Shown here in pieces: positions 17,061-26,028 of a stretch of 43,771 nucleotides of DNA. The position numbers and the translations under genes were made by a program. Below the pieces are notes generated by a model. That model made no database searches. It was not told where the DNA came from and saw nothing but the letters and a program-made list of their open reading frames with translations. The DNA comes from Chryseobacterium sp. S0630 (lineage in GTDB: Bacteria > Bacteroidota > Bacteroidia > Flavobacteriales > Weeksellaceae). Where the stretch lies: contig NZ_JAMZGF010000046.1 in the NCBI RefSeq assembly GCF_024158915.1, positions 1 to 43,771 on the forward strand, written 5' to 3'. The first letter of the stretch is position 1; the number at the start of each line of letters is the position of its first letter.

Positions 17061-17918
17061 CTATATTCCGATATGAATAAACTTACTGCGATAATTTGCC
17101 GGAGATATTTCTGTATTTTTTTTAAAGAAGTGACTGAACTGTTCCGATGTACCGAAATGAAGCTGATAAGCAATCTCTTTTACAGAATGGGAACTGAACT
17201 GAAGAAGTCTTTTGGCTTCCGCGATAATCTGCCCGTTGATGATTTCTTTGGCACTTTTATCAGAACACCGCTTACACAATTCACTCAACCTTCTTGGCGT
17301 AATATTCAACAACTCCGAATAATCATTCACAGCATGAAGGCTGTGATACTGACTACTCAATAATTCCATAAACTTGCGGTAAATGATATAATCCTGGCTG
17401 TCAAAAGTTTCTTCTTTTACCATTTTTACATTCGCCAGCTTGATCATTATAATTTTCAGGTAGGCGGCCAGAACATCCATCTGGTTGGTATAAGATTCCG
17501 TTTTATACTCCGTTAGCAAGCTTTTAAATAAGCTTAAAAATTCATCTGTTTCGGTTTGATCCGGGATCAGTTTTTGATTGGCAGCAGCATTATTAAACAG
17601 AACAGCCTTGCAATTGCTGGCACTGGAAGGGACTCTTTCCCAGAAACAGTCTCCGAAGGAAATATGATAACCACAGACTTCAGAATCATTTTCAAATCTG
17701 CAGATCTGACCTTTTGAGAGTAAAAAAATTTCATGATCTGCAATATCAAAAGAATGCTCATCAATCGTCAGTACTCCTTTACCCTTTTCAATGATTACAA
17801 TGTGATGATAATTAAGTCTCACAAAATCCACTAAATATGGCAGATCATATTCCAATCGTTTTACGGAAAAAGAATGGTCAATAACAGATTCTGGTACAAT
17901 TCCTGAGACCGGTTTCAT
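17061..17918 (-). CDS. AraC family transcriptional regulator
   Basis: The 285-residue protein has a cupin-type N-terminal domain (YHHIVIIEKGKGVLTIDEHS, then FLLSKGQICRFEND) and a C-terminal AraC domain. Its second helix-turn-helix reads VKEIAYQLHFGTSEQFSHFFKKNTEISPANYR; the first, near NDYSELLNITPRRLSELCKR, is more diverged. It lies between an MFS gene upstream and an HD hydrolase downstream on the same strand and is a candidate controller of both. Confidence 0.9.
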   Translation of the reverse strand: MKPVSGIVPESVIDHSFSVKRLEYDLPYLVDFVRLNYHHIVIIEKGKGVLTIDEHSFDIADHEIFLLSKGQICRFENDSEVCGYHISFGDCFWERVPSSASNCKAVLFNNAAANQKLIPDQTETDEFLSLFKSLLTEYKTESYTNQMDVLAAYLKIIMIKLANVKMVKEETFDSQDYIIYRKFMELLSSQYHSLHAVNDYSELLNITPRRLSELCKRCSDKSAKEIINGQIIAEAKRLLQFSSHSVKEIAYQLHFGTSEQFSHFFKKNTEISPANYRSKFIHIGI

Positions 17919-18018
17919 AAAAGGAAATTTTTAATAAAGATAAAAAGTATTTTGCAATGCAAGATTAGACAACGATCTTGTGTCATAACATGTCAAAAAT
18001 CCCTTAAAAAGAAATTGA

Positions 18019-19176
18019 TTATGATTTCCTGAAGACTTTCATCTGACCCGCCATAATCGCCAGTAAAATCCCAAAACAGGCAAAAAGACCATATGAATAC
18101 CTGAGATCAAAACTTTCCGCAATATATCCGATAAGAGGCGGCCCCATCAGAAATCCTAAAAACGATATGCTGGAAACAAATGATAAAGCAATACTCGGAG
18201 CCACTGTACTCACCTTTCCTACTGTACTGTAAACGGAAGGCACACTCAGGGAACTTCCAAGGCCAATGATCATAAAAGCAATGATGCAGATCCACAGTTC
18301 CGGAAAGAAAACACTTAGGAAAAGACCACCGCTCATCAATAGGCCGCAACATTGCAGAACGATCTTTTTTCCATATTTTTCAATGATTTTATTCCCGACA
18401 AAACGACCTAAAGTCATCATTAAGATAAAACTTGTATATCCCAATATAACAAGGCTTTCAGGTGCTTTAACTATAGTTTGAAAATAAACCCCGCTCCAGT
18501 CGAACATCGCTCCTTCAATCGCCATACTCAGAAATCCTATAATTCCCAAACCAATCAATGTAGGATTCACTGCTTTAAAAATTGAACGGGTCTGCGGTTC
18601 TGCTTTATGAATAATATTGGTCAGATTTTTTGTACTGTAGAACCAAAGTATACCGACCAGAATGAAAATAATAACAAAATGATAAAAAGTTCCCACATGG
18701 AGATTAATCATTAACAAACCTATGACAGCTCCTGTAAGACCGGCAAAACACCAGGCACCGTGATATGAAGAAAGAAGGGTTCTTTTCGTGATAGATTCTA
18801 TTTCAATCGCCTGTGTATTGATGGCAATATTGCACATGTTTCCGGAAACTCCAAAAAAGAAAAGTACCGCACCTAATGTCCAATAAGAAGGAGATAAACC
18901 AATCAATAAGAGAAAAAAGGGATACAGCATAAAGCATCTTTTAATAATTCCGCTGCTTCCGTAGATACTGATCAGTTTTCCAGCCAGAACCATCGTTGAA
19001 AGCTGTCCTATCGGCATCAGAAGCAAAAGTGTTCCCAATTGGGCTTCATTAATGGAAAGGGCCGTTTTTATAATAGGAATCCGGCTCGCCCAGGAAGAAA
19101 AAACAAGCCCATGGGCAAAGAAAAGTAAAAAACAGGCTGTTGGCATTTTGGCATTAAAAGATTCTCTCTCGTTCAT
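18019..19176 (-). CDS. MFS transporter, YbjJ-like
   Basis: The 385-residue inner-membrane protein has about 12 hydrophobic segments. The N-terminal part FAHGLVFSSWASRIPIIKTAL and INEAQLGTLLLLMPIGQL resembles the YbjJ-like MFS group, and AFMIIGLGSSLSVPSVYS lies in the C-terminal half. The substrate is unknown; both sugar-type and drug-type relatives exist. It is the first gene of a minus-strand run with an AraC regulator and an HD hydrolase, and is divergent from a GNAT gene. Confidence 0.85.
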   Translation of the reverse strand: MNERESFNAKMPTACFLLFFAHGLVFSSWASRIPIIKTALSINEAQLGTLLLLMPIGQLSTMVLAGKLISIYGSSGIIKRCFMLYPFFLLLIGLSPSYWTLGAVLFFFGVSGNMCNIAINTQAIEIESITKRTLLSSYHGAWCFAGLTGAVIGLLMINLHVGTFYHFVIIFILVGILWFYSTKNLTNIIHKAEPQTRSIFKAVNPTLIGLGIIGFLSMAIEGAMFDWSGVYFQTIVKAPESLVILGYTSFILMMTLGRFVGNKIIEKYGKKIVLQCCGLLMSGGLFLSVFFPELWICIIAFMIIGLGSSLSVPSVYSTVGKVSTVAPSIALSFVSSISFLGFLMGPPLIGYIAESFDLRYSYGLFACFGILLAIMAGQMKVFRKS

Positions 19177-19368
19177 TATAACAGGGTGATAAAAATTCCT
19201 TTTGCAAATTTAGACACGCAACTCCATTAAAATCTAGTTCATTTTTGTCATTTTTATGTTCCATTTTAACCAATAATAGAAATTCAGACCTTATCATGGT
19301 AAAAAATCACTTTATTTTTTGAACACAGATATTCATTTTTTTTTAATTTCGATGTATAAAAATGAACC

Positions 19369-19980
19369 ATGAAAGAAAAATGGATTGCCTATCCGACTAT
19401 TTTGGAAGGAGAAACCGTTGAATTAATTCCTCTTGAAAAACAGCATTTTGAAGAATTATATGCTGCGGCTGCAGATAAAGAACTCTGGAAACTGGTTCCT
19501 ACAGACTGTTCAGACAAAACCTTGTTTGATAAAAACTATGAATGTGCATTATCTGAAAGAGAAACCGGAAATCAATATCCTTTTGTAATCCGTCACAAAG
19601 AAACCCGAAAGCTGATTGGATCCACACGCTTTTTTGAAATATATCCTGCAGACCGGAAACTGGAAATCGGATGGACCTGGATCATCAAAGAATTCTGGGG
19701 AACAGCCATCAACCTTGAATGCAAACTCCTTCTCCTAACCTTCTGTTTTGATATTCTGAAAACCAACAGGGTACAATTGAAAACAAAAGATGATAACTTC
19801 AGATCAAGAAAAGCCATCGAAAAAATCGGTGGTGTATTTGAAGGTATTTTACGTAAAGACAAAGTTCTCAGCGATGGCAGTACAAGAAATGCAGCTTATT
19901 ACAGTATTTTGGATGATGAATGGGCCACTGCAAAATGTAAAATTGAAACTTTGATCAAAGAAAAGCAAAGTGTTGGCTAA
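19369..19980 (+). CDS. GNAT family N-acetyltransferase, RimJ/RimL-like
   Basis: The 203-residue cytoplasmic protein follows the RimJ/RimL plan: LEGETVELIPLEKQHFEELY at the N terminus, GSTRFFEIYPADRKLEIGWTWI in the central sheet, and NFRSRKAIEKIGGVFEGILRKD in the acetyl-CoA-binding and C-terminal region. Relatives acetylate protein N termini, amino acids or antibiotics, and the target here is not known. The usual Q/R-x-x-G-x-G/A loop is not obvious, as in many RimJ-like members. It stands alone between divergent and convergent neighbours. Confidence 0.85.
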   Translation: MKEKWIAYPTILEGETVELIPLEKQHFEELYAAAADKELWKLVPTDCSDKTLFDKNYECALSERETGNQYPFVIRHKETRKLIGSTRFFEIYPADRKLEIGWTWIIKEFWGTAINLECKLLLLTFCFDILKTNRVQLKTKDDNFRSRKAIEKIGGVFEGILRKDKVLSDGSTRNAAYYSILDDEWATAKCKIETLIKEKQSVG

Positions 19981-19992
19981 AAAGCATACAAT

Positions 19993-20026
19993 AAAAAACA
20001 CCTGATATTTGAACCAGGTGTTTTTT
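19993..20026. terminator. Bidirectional intrinsic terminator
   Basis: AAAAAACACCTG (19993-20004) pairs with CAGGTGTTTTTT (20015-20026) around a ten-base loop. T runs occur on both strands, so it can end both the GNAT gene and the convergent AraC gene. Confidence 0.9.
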
Positions 20027-20032
20027 ATTTAT

Positions 20033-20947
20033 TTAGTTGAAAGACTGTCTGTAACTCAACGGTGTTTTATCAGTTTTCTTTTTAAACAGCTTATTGAAGG
20101 ACTGCGGATGTTCAAATCCAAGAGCATACGCTACTTCAGATACAGAAAAACCTGTGGTAGTAAGATATTCTTTCGCTTTCTCAATCAGTTTTTCATGAAT
20201 ATGCTGCTGGGCATTCAATCCCGTGAGATTCCGAAGCATGTCACTCAGATAATGAGGCGACAGATGGAGTGTAGAGGCCAGAAATTCTACTGTAGGAAGT
20301 CCTTTATTTAATGTTTCCTGCTGATTGAAATAGTTTTCCAGTACATCATCCATCTTGGTCAGCAAATCATTATTAACCGCCTTTCTGGTGATAAACTGTC
20401 TTTTATAAAAACGGTTGCTGTAATTGAGAAGAACATCAAGGTAAGACACAATAACGTCCTGGCTTACTTCATCAATAGCGGTATTCAGTTCATTTCCAAT
20501 ATTGTCAAGTAACCCTGTAATGGTTGTCTTTTCCTGATCAGACAAGTGCAGCGCTTCATTCGTATCATAAGAAAAGAAACCAAAGTTTCTGATATTCTTT
20601 GCCAAAGGATAACTTCTGATAAAATCAGGATGTACCAGCAAGGTGTATCCGCAATATTCAGCATTCTCATCAGTAGAAAGAACCTGTCCGGGTGCAGTGA
20701 ACATCATTCCTCCCTCATTAAAATCATAATATCCCTGTCCATAGCCCATTTTTCCGTTGGTAGAAAATTTATAAGAGATTTTATAAAAATTCAGGATAAA
20801 ACTTCGCTTCAGCATATCCTTTTTGATACTCATTTTCGTGTTATCCACAAGGCTTACCAAAGGATGAAGCGGTTTAGGGAGCTGCAGCATGCTGTGCAGT
20901 TCTGATATGGATGAAATTTTCAAAGGAGCATTATCTTTCTTTTCCAT
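20033..20947 (-). CDS. AraC family transcriptional regulator
   Basis: The 304-residue protein has a sensing domain of about 190 residues (FMFTAPGQVLSTDENAEYCG-like segment at 85-105) and a C-terminal AraC domain: VEFLASTLHLSPHYLSDMLRNLTG and VSEVAYALGFEHPQSFNKLFKKKTDKTPLSYRQ. In this group the neighbouring target is often a short-chain dehydrogenase, and one lies 79 bp upstream on the same strand. Regulation of that gene is inference. Confidence 0.9.
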   Translation of the reverse strand: MEKKDNAPLKISSISELHSMLQLPKPLHPLVSLVDNTKMSIKKDMLKRSFILNFYKISYKFSTNGKMGYGQGYYDFNEGGMMFTAPGQVLSTDENAEYCGYTLLVHPDFIRSYPLAKNIRNFGFFSYDTNEALHLSDQEKTTITGLLDNIGNELNTAIDEVSQDVIVSYLDVLLNYSNRFYKRQFITRKAVNNDLLTKMDDVLENYFNQQETLNKGLPTVEFLASTLHLSPHYLSDMLRNLTGLNAQQHIHEKLIEKAKEYLTTTGFSVSEVAYALGFEHPQSFNKLFKKKTDKTPLSYRQSFN

Positions 20948-21026
20948 GATATAAAATTATAAATTATTTGGTGGAAAAGGCAGCATAAAGAAGATTTACT
21001 TTATACTACCTTTAAAAAAATCCGGA

Positions 21027-21824
21027 TTAAAGGAACTGTTTTCCTAACTGGTCTCTGAATACTTCATCACCCAATTCTAGACGCTGAGCATACAAAGCTT
21101 TGGCATCTTCTCCGGCTACATATCTCAGATTTCTTTTGCCATCAGTAGCTGCTTCATATACTACTTCTGCAATTTGTTCAGGAGTAGAAGCCACTTCCAT
21201 CATTCCTCCCATTTTGGAAAATAATGATCCTATCATTTCTTCGTAGGCAGGACTTGATGCAGAATCTAAAGAACGGCTTACAAAATCAGTCTTAATTCCT
21301 CCGGGAGAAACGGTTTTAATATCAATTCCAAACTGATTCAGCTCAAAAGCCATACTTTCGCTCCAGCCTTCCAACGCCCATTTTGTAGCATGGTAAATAG
21401 AATTTAATGGGAAAGCAATCAAACCACCAATGGAAGTAGTAGAAATAAACATTCCATTGTTTTTTTCTCTGAAATATGGGATGAAAGCCTGCGTTACACG
21501 GATAACTCCTAATAAATTGGTGTTTAGCTGTCTTGCAATCTGATCATCTTTTAACGCTTCCAATGGTCCCATAAGACCATACCCTGCATTATTAAAAACC
21601 ACATCTACATCAGTGAGTTCCAGGGTTTGTTTTACGGTAGACTGTATTTGGTCAAAATTGGTTACATCAAGAGGAAGTACCGTTACGTTTTCCAAAGCGG
21701 CAAGATCAGCCGCTGCTTCAGGATTTCTCATCGTTGCGATTACTTTCCATCCTTTGTTTTGAAATAATTGGGCAGTTGCTTTTCCTAATCCTGTAGAAGC
21801 ACCTGTTATAAAAATTGTTTTCAT
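21027..21824 (-). CDS. Short-chain dehydrogenase/reductase (SDR family)
   Basis: I use ATG 21824 (265 residues); the in-frame start at 21851 adds nine residues outside the fold. The Rossmann cofactor motif TGASTGLG is at 7-14, NNAGYG at 78-83, a serine in STTSIGG near 128-131, and the catalytic YHATK gives Y144 and K148. Basic residues after the second strand (TMRNPEAAAD) suggest NADPH. The substrate is unknown. It lies upstream of an AraC-family gene on the same strand and is divergent from the SNF2 gene. Confidence 0.9.
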   Translation of the reverse strand: MKTIFITGASTGLGKATAQLFQNKGWKVIATMRNPEAAADLAALENVTVLPLDVTNFDQIQSTVKQTLELTDVDVVFNNAGYGLMGPLEALKDDQIARQLNTNLLGVIRVTQAFIPYFREKNNGMFISTTSIGGLIAFPLNSIYHATKWALEGWSESMAFELNQFGIDIKTVSPGGIKTDFVSRSLDSASSPAYEEMIGSLFSKMGGMMEVASTPEQIAEVVYEAATDGKRNLRYVAGEDAKALYAQRLELGDEVFRDQLGKQFL

Positions 21825-21880
21825 TTTTCTTGGTTTAAAATTACAGGACAAAGTTCAGCATTAGAAGAAACGCAGGAGTT

Positions 21881-21908
21881 GCCAAAATGGGGTAAGCTGT
21901 AGCCAAAA
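21881..21908. promoter_or_regulatory. Candidate AraC-type binding site: two GCCAAAA copies 21 bp apart
   Basis: GCCAAAA occurs at 21881-21887 and again at 21902-21908, a spacing of exactly two helical turns, in the gap between the SDR and SNF2 genes. Direct half-sites with 21-bp spacing are usual for AraC-family regulators, and one is encoded next to the SDR gene. The assignment is inference. Confidence 0.35.
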
Positions 21909-21920
21909 CGGATTCTTCAA

Positions 21921-21943
21921 TACATTTGTTTTTTGTAAGTTTG
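21921..21943 (+). promoter_or_regulatory. Two TAnnTTTG boxes upstream of the SNF2 gene
   Basis: TACATTTG (21921-21928) and TAAGTTTG (21936-21943) both fit the Bacteroidota -7 consensus, 15 to 30 bp before the start at 21959. No convincing -33 element was seen. Confidence 0.4.
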
Positions 21944-21958
21944 TCCCCATCTATTTTT

Positions 21959-24900
21959 ATGGCAGAATATATTCTTGACAACATCAATATCAGTACACTT
22001 TCCGTATATGACCTGCTGAAACATACCTCAGACAGTGCATTTATCGGGATCAGGGATTTTCGTGAAATCTATCCCGTGGCTATTGAAAACAATACAGGAA
22101 TATTTACAAAACAGTCTTCTTCATTCCAGGATTTTCCAGTGATTACCATCAGTAAAATAGGCAGCTCCTTGCTTTGTTCCTGTACCTGTGACCAAGAGAA
22201 AAACCAGCTTTGTGCTCATCAGGCAGAGATTATTCACTGCATTATTGAAGATAAAAATTATCGATTGTTTTTTGATGAAACGCTACGCAAAAAAATATTT
22301 CTCCCTAAAGCCAGAGGATATGGTCTGGAAAACGAGCCGGATCTGGATCAGTATTTTGAGCTTGAATACAAAGATGGCCAAATTGAAATATTGCCCAAAA
22401 TCAAGGAAATGCTTCCTGTAGATGATGTAATGCTGACAAGAGATCTACTTCCTCAGCATCTTTCTAAACTGGATGAACTGGCAATACTGGAAACCGGGAA
22501 AAAGCAAATATTGGTTATCGGGAAACACCGTTATTACAATCATATGACCTTCTCTCTGATGGAGGCAGAAATAACGCAGACAGGAAAAATCAAAAATCCT
22601 GTCACTCCCATAGATTCCATGCAGCTGATATGGAAAGCAGAGAAACCGGCAGATATAAAATTTTATACTGCTATCACTTCTTTTCAGAATAATTATAATG
22701 AAGATTACAATCCGTCAGAACTGGAAGCTTTAAAGCTCATTGTACAGAATCCTCTGGAGCTTGAAGTCTATTATCATGACCGGGAAATCGCAGAAACCGT
22801 TTCCTCAAAGTCACTTTCTCTTATTGAATTAAATACTTTAGATGCGGAGATTCAATTATCTGTATTTAAGAAAGATCCATTTTTTGAAATAACCGGAGAA
22901 TTGCTATTTAATGATATTGCTCTCCCATTTAAAAATGTTGTTCTCAGAAATGAATATTTCGTCTGTAACCGTAACGTTTTCAGCTTTGTATACGATCCGG
23001 ACATGCTTAAAATCATCAGGTTCTTTAAGGCTAATAATGAAATTTTACTGGTTCATTCTTCGAAATATGAAGCTTTTATGCAGAATATCCTCTCCTCTAT
23101 AGAAGAACGTATTCATATTAATTACAGCTACATACAGCCTGCAACAGAAGTACAACTTGAAGATAAAAATTATCAGACTGAAAAAGTCATTTATCTCCGT
23201 CAGCAGGAAAATTATATAGGAATTACTCCCGTTATGAAATACGGTGATGTAGAAGTTCCGGTCTATTCCAGAAAGCAGATTTTTGATACGGATCAGAATG
23301 GAAATCCGTTTAAAATAGAAAGAAATGAATCAGCTGAAGCCCGCTTTACTTCATTGGTGATGCAACAGCATCCTGATTTTGAAGAACAGATGGATGGCTA
23401 TCAGTACTTTTATCTTCACAGAGATAAGTTCCTGGATAACAACTGGTTTCTTGAAGCATTTGAGACCTGGAGAAATGAAGGAATCATCATACTTGGCTTT
23501 AACGAATTAAAAAACAACAAATTAAACCCTCATCGCGCTAAAATCAATATTCAGATCACCAGCGGACTGGATTGGTTTAATGCTCAATTAAAAGTAGGAT
23601 TCGGACCTAAAGAAGCTTCTTTAAAGCAACTTCACCGTGCCATTCGGAACAAGAGTAAATTCGTTCAGCTGGATGATGGCAGCATGGGAATTCTCCCTGA
23701 AGAATGGATGGAAAAAATATCCGCTTATTTTCGGGCAGGAGAAATTGATGAAGAACTTTTAAAAATTCCAAAAATTAATTTCACGGAGGTTACCTCACTG
23801 TTTGAAAAAGAAGTCCTGAGCCAGGAGATCCAGGAAGAACTTACCTCTTATACTACGAAGTTTTCAAAAGTAAAAGACATTCCGGTAACGGCTGTTCCTG
23901 CTGAACTGAATGCTGAACTGAGAGATTACCAGCATGACGGACTGAACTGGCTTAATTTCCTTGACAGCTTCAACTTCGGGGGATGTCTTGCAGATGATAT
24001 GGGACTTGGGAAAACCATTCAGATCATTGCTTTTATCCTTTCACAGAGGGAAAAACGAGGCCACACCACCCATCTGATTGTGGTTCCTACTTCCCTGCTT
24101 TTCAACTGGCAGGAAGAGATAAGCAGATTTGCGCCTTCCATAAAAGTTCTGCTTCATTACGGTGCAGACCGACCGAAAACAACGGCTCATATGGCTGATT
24201 ATGAAGTAGTCCTTACCACGTATGGGATGCTTCTTTCAGACATTAAATTTTTGAAAAATTTCAATTTCAATTATGCATTTCTGGATGAGTCACAGGTGAT
24301 TAAAAATCCCAATTCTGAAAGATATAAAGCCGCAAGACTTCTTCAATCAAGAAACAGGATTGTACTGACCGGAACTCCTGTTGAAAACAGTACTTTTGAT
24401 CTTTACAGCCAGCTTTCTTTTGCCTGCCCAGGATTGTTGGGAAGCAAACAGTATTTTAAAGATATTTATGCTATTCCTATTGATAAATTTGAGTACAGCA
24501 AGCGTGCCATAGAGCTTCAGCAAAAGATAAAGCCATTTATCCTCAGAAGAACAAAGAAACAGGTTGCCAAGGAACTTCCGGAGAAAACAGAAACAGTGAT
24601 CTACTGTGAAATGAATACGGAACAGCGCAAGATCTACGATGCTTATGAAAAAGAACTTCGTGAGTTTATTGCCGCTAATGATGACGATGATCTGAATAAA
24701 AACAGCATGCACGTTCTTACAGGCCTTACAAGGCTCAGACAGATCTGCAATTCCCCTGTTCTGATGAAAGAGGGATATTCCGGTGAAAATGCCGTTAAAA
24801 TCGAAATTCTGATGGAACAGATCCTTGGGAAGTCAAAAGATCATAAAATCCTTGTTTTCTCGCAATTTGTAGGAATGCTTGATTTGATAAAGGCAGAGCT

Positions 24901-25303
24901 GGAACGCCACAACATTCAGTTTGAGTATTTAACGGGTCAAACGAAAAACAGAGGGGAAAAAGTAGCTCATTTTCAGAACAATGAAGATATCCGTGTGTTT
25001 CTGATCAGCTTAAAGGCCGGAGGTGTAGGTCTCAATCTTACCCAGGCAGATTATATTTATCTTGTAGATCCATGGTGGAATCCCGCCGCTGAAAACCAGG
25101 CTATTGACCGCAGCTACCGTATAGGACAGACCAAAAATGTAATTGCTGTACGGATGATCTGCTCCAATACTGTGGAAGAAAAAATTCTTACGCTTCAGAA
25201 AAAGAAAAAACAGCTGGCCCAGAATCTGTTGACCACCGATGGAAAAAAGCTTCAGGGACTTTCTAAGCAGGATCTGATGGATTTGCTGGGAGCCGGATCG
25301 TAA
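21959..25303 (+). CDS. SWIM zinc-finger SNF2-family DNA helicase/translocase
   Basis: I use ATG 21959 (1114 residues); the longer frame from 21926 starts before a promoter-like region. A SWIM zinc finger lies at C75-x-C77-x7-C85-x-H87. A poorly conserved middle region follows, then the SNF2 motor: motif I DDMGLGKT at 679-686, motif II DESQ at 776-779 (usually DEAQ or DEGH), motif III LTGTPVEN, and the C-terminal lobe with VFSQFVGMLDLI and DPWWNPAAENQAIDRSYRIGQ. The family moves along double-stranded DNA and displaces proteins; its bacterial roles are poorly known (repair, transcription recycling or defence). It is convergent with the type I RM operon, 32 bp away. Confidence 0.92.
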   Translation: MAEYILDNINISTLSVYDLLKHTSDSAFIGIRDFREIYPVAIENNTGIFTKQSSSFQDFPVITISKIGSSLLCSCTCDQEKNQLCAHQAEIIHCIIEDKNYRLFFDETLRKKIFLPKARGYGLENEPDLDQYFELEYKDGQIEILPKIKEMLPVDDVMLTRDLLPQHLSKLDELAILETGKKQILVIGKHRYYNHMTFSLMEAEITQTGKIKNPVTPIDSMQLIWKAEKPADIKFYTAITSFQNNYNEDYNPSELEALKLIVQNPLELEVYYHDREIAETVSSKSLSLIELNTLDAEIQLSVFKKDPFFEITGELLFNDIALPFKNVVLRNEYFVCNRNVFSFVYDPDMLKIIRFFKANNEILLVHSSKYEAFMQNILSSIEERIHINYSYIQPATEVQLEDKNYQTEKVIYLRQQENYIGITPVMKYGDVEVPVYSRKQIFDTDQNGNPFKIERNESAEARFTSLVMQQHPDFEEQMDGYQYFYLHRDKFLDNNWFLEAFETWRNEGIIILGFNELKNNKLNPHRAKINIQITSGLDWFNAQLKVGFGPKEASLKQLHRAIRNKSKFVQLDDGSMGILPEEWMEKISAYFRAGEIDEELLKIPKINFTEVTSLFEKEVLSQEIQEELTSYTTKFSKVKDIPVTAVPAELNAELRDYQHDGLNWLNFLDSFNFGGCLADDMGLGKTIQIIAFILSQREKRGHTTHLIVVPTSLLFNWQEEISRFAPSIKVLLHYGADRPKTTAHMADYEVVLTTYGMLLSDIKFLKNFNFNYAFLDESQVIKNPNSERYKAARLLQSRNRIVLTGTPVENSTFDLYSQLSFACPGLLGSKQYFKDIYAIPIDKFEYSKRAIELQQKIKPFILRRTKKQVAKELPEKTETVIYCEMNTEQRKIYDAYEKELREFIAANDDDDLNKNSMHVLTGLTRLRQICNSPVLMKEGYSGENAVKIEILMEQILGKSKDHKILVFSQFVGMLDLIKAELERHNIQFEYLTGQTKNRGEKVAHFQNNEDIRVFLISLKAGGVGLNLTQADYIYLVDPWWNPAAENQAIDRSYRIGQTKNVIAVRMICSNTVEEKILTLQKKKKQLAQNLLTTDGKKLQGLSKQDLMDLLGAGS

Positions 25304-25335
25304 AAGATATTGTTCCTATTTCCGAACATTATATT

Positions 25336-26028
25336 CTACAACTTCATCTCATACATTTTAGCATCCAGCTCTTTCCAATTGAAAATATGTTTAGATAATT
25401 CTGCCCAAAATTCTTTTGAATGGCTTTTTACTTTGGTATGAACAAGCTCATGAACTACCAAATATTCTATTAATGAAAATGGAAGTTTAACTGCATGAAA
25501 ATTTATTATTATGGTATTCGACGGTGTACAGCTTCCCCATCGTTTTTCAAGCTTCATAAACTTGACATTTTTGTATTGTAACCCTATCGTTCTGGATTTC
25601 TTTCTTAAAATAGGTTCTATTTTTTCCTGTGCTTTTAATCTGTAGTAGTTTTCAACTGCCTGGCGTAAATTTTCTTGAGTATTCAAGTGATCCGGCAATG
25701 TAATCTTGAATTTAGATTCTGTAAAATCAATTCTAATCTGATGACTTTCATTTTCAATAATGATCTCAACATAATACTTTCTTCCCAGATATTGAATTCT
25801 GGAACCAGTAACAATTTCACCTTCATTAATGGAGCTTACCAAATCTAATTTATCTAAAATCCATTTGGCTTTTCTTAGTATTAATTTATCAGCTTGCTCA
25901 ATTGAAATGGCTTTACCTTTGAGCGTAACACCAACGTCTTTTTCTACGCTAATATAATGCGATTGAAGACCATCTTTTTCCATGATTGAATACTCAATGG
26001 TTTTATTTCCATATTGTACACTATACAT
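25336..26028 (-). CDS. YgjP-like zinc metallopeptidase (DUF45), last gene of the RM operon
   Basis: The 230-residue cytoplasmic protein has the YgjP/WLM architecture: a beta-rich N-terminal domain, RWGSC at 163-167, and a zinc site H193-E-x-x-H197 with H203 as likely third ligand in HELVHTKVKSHSKEFW. Its start overlaps the end of hsdR by eight bases, so the two are made together. YgjP-like genes are often found at the ends of type I RM operons. A role in turnover of the restriction subunit, analogous to ClpXP-mediated alleviation in E. coli, is possible but not shown. Confidence 0.9.
   Translation of the reverse strand: MYSVQYGNKTIEYSIMEKDGLQSHYISVEKDVGVTLKGKAISIEQADKLILRKAKWILDKLDLVSSINEGEIVTGSRIQYLGRKYYVEIIIENESHQIRIDFTESKFKITLPDHLNTQENLRQAVENYYRLKAQEKIEPILRKKSRTIGLQYKNVKFMKLEKRWGSCTPSNTIIINFHAVKLPFSLIEYLVVHELVHTKVKSHSKEFWAELSKHIFNWKELDAKMYEMKL

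Noticed and set aside
16224..17363. Plus-strand ORFs opposite the HD hydrolase and AraC genes
   Set aside because: They lie antisense to genes with clear domain motifs and have no plausible protein character.
21959..25303. SNF2 gene as part of a DISARM system
   Set aside because: DISARM also has a DUF1998 gene, a phospholipase D gene and its own methylase; these partners are not seen.
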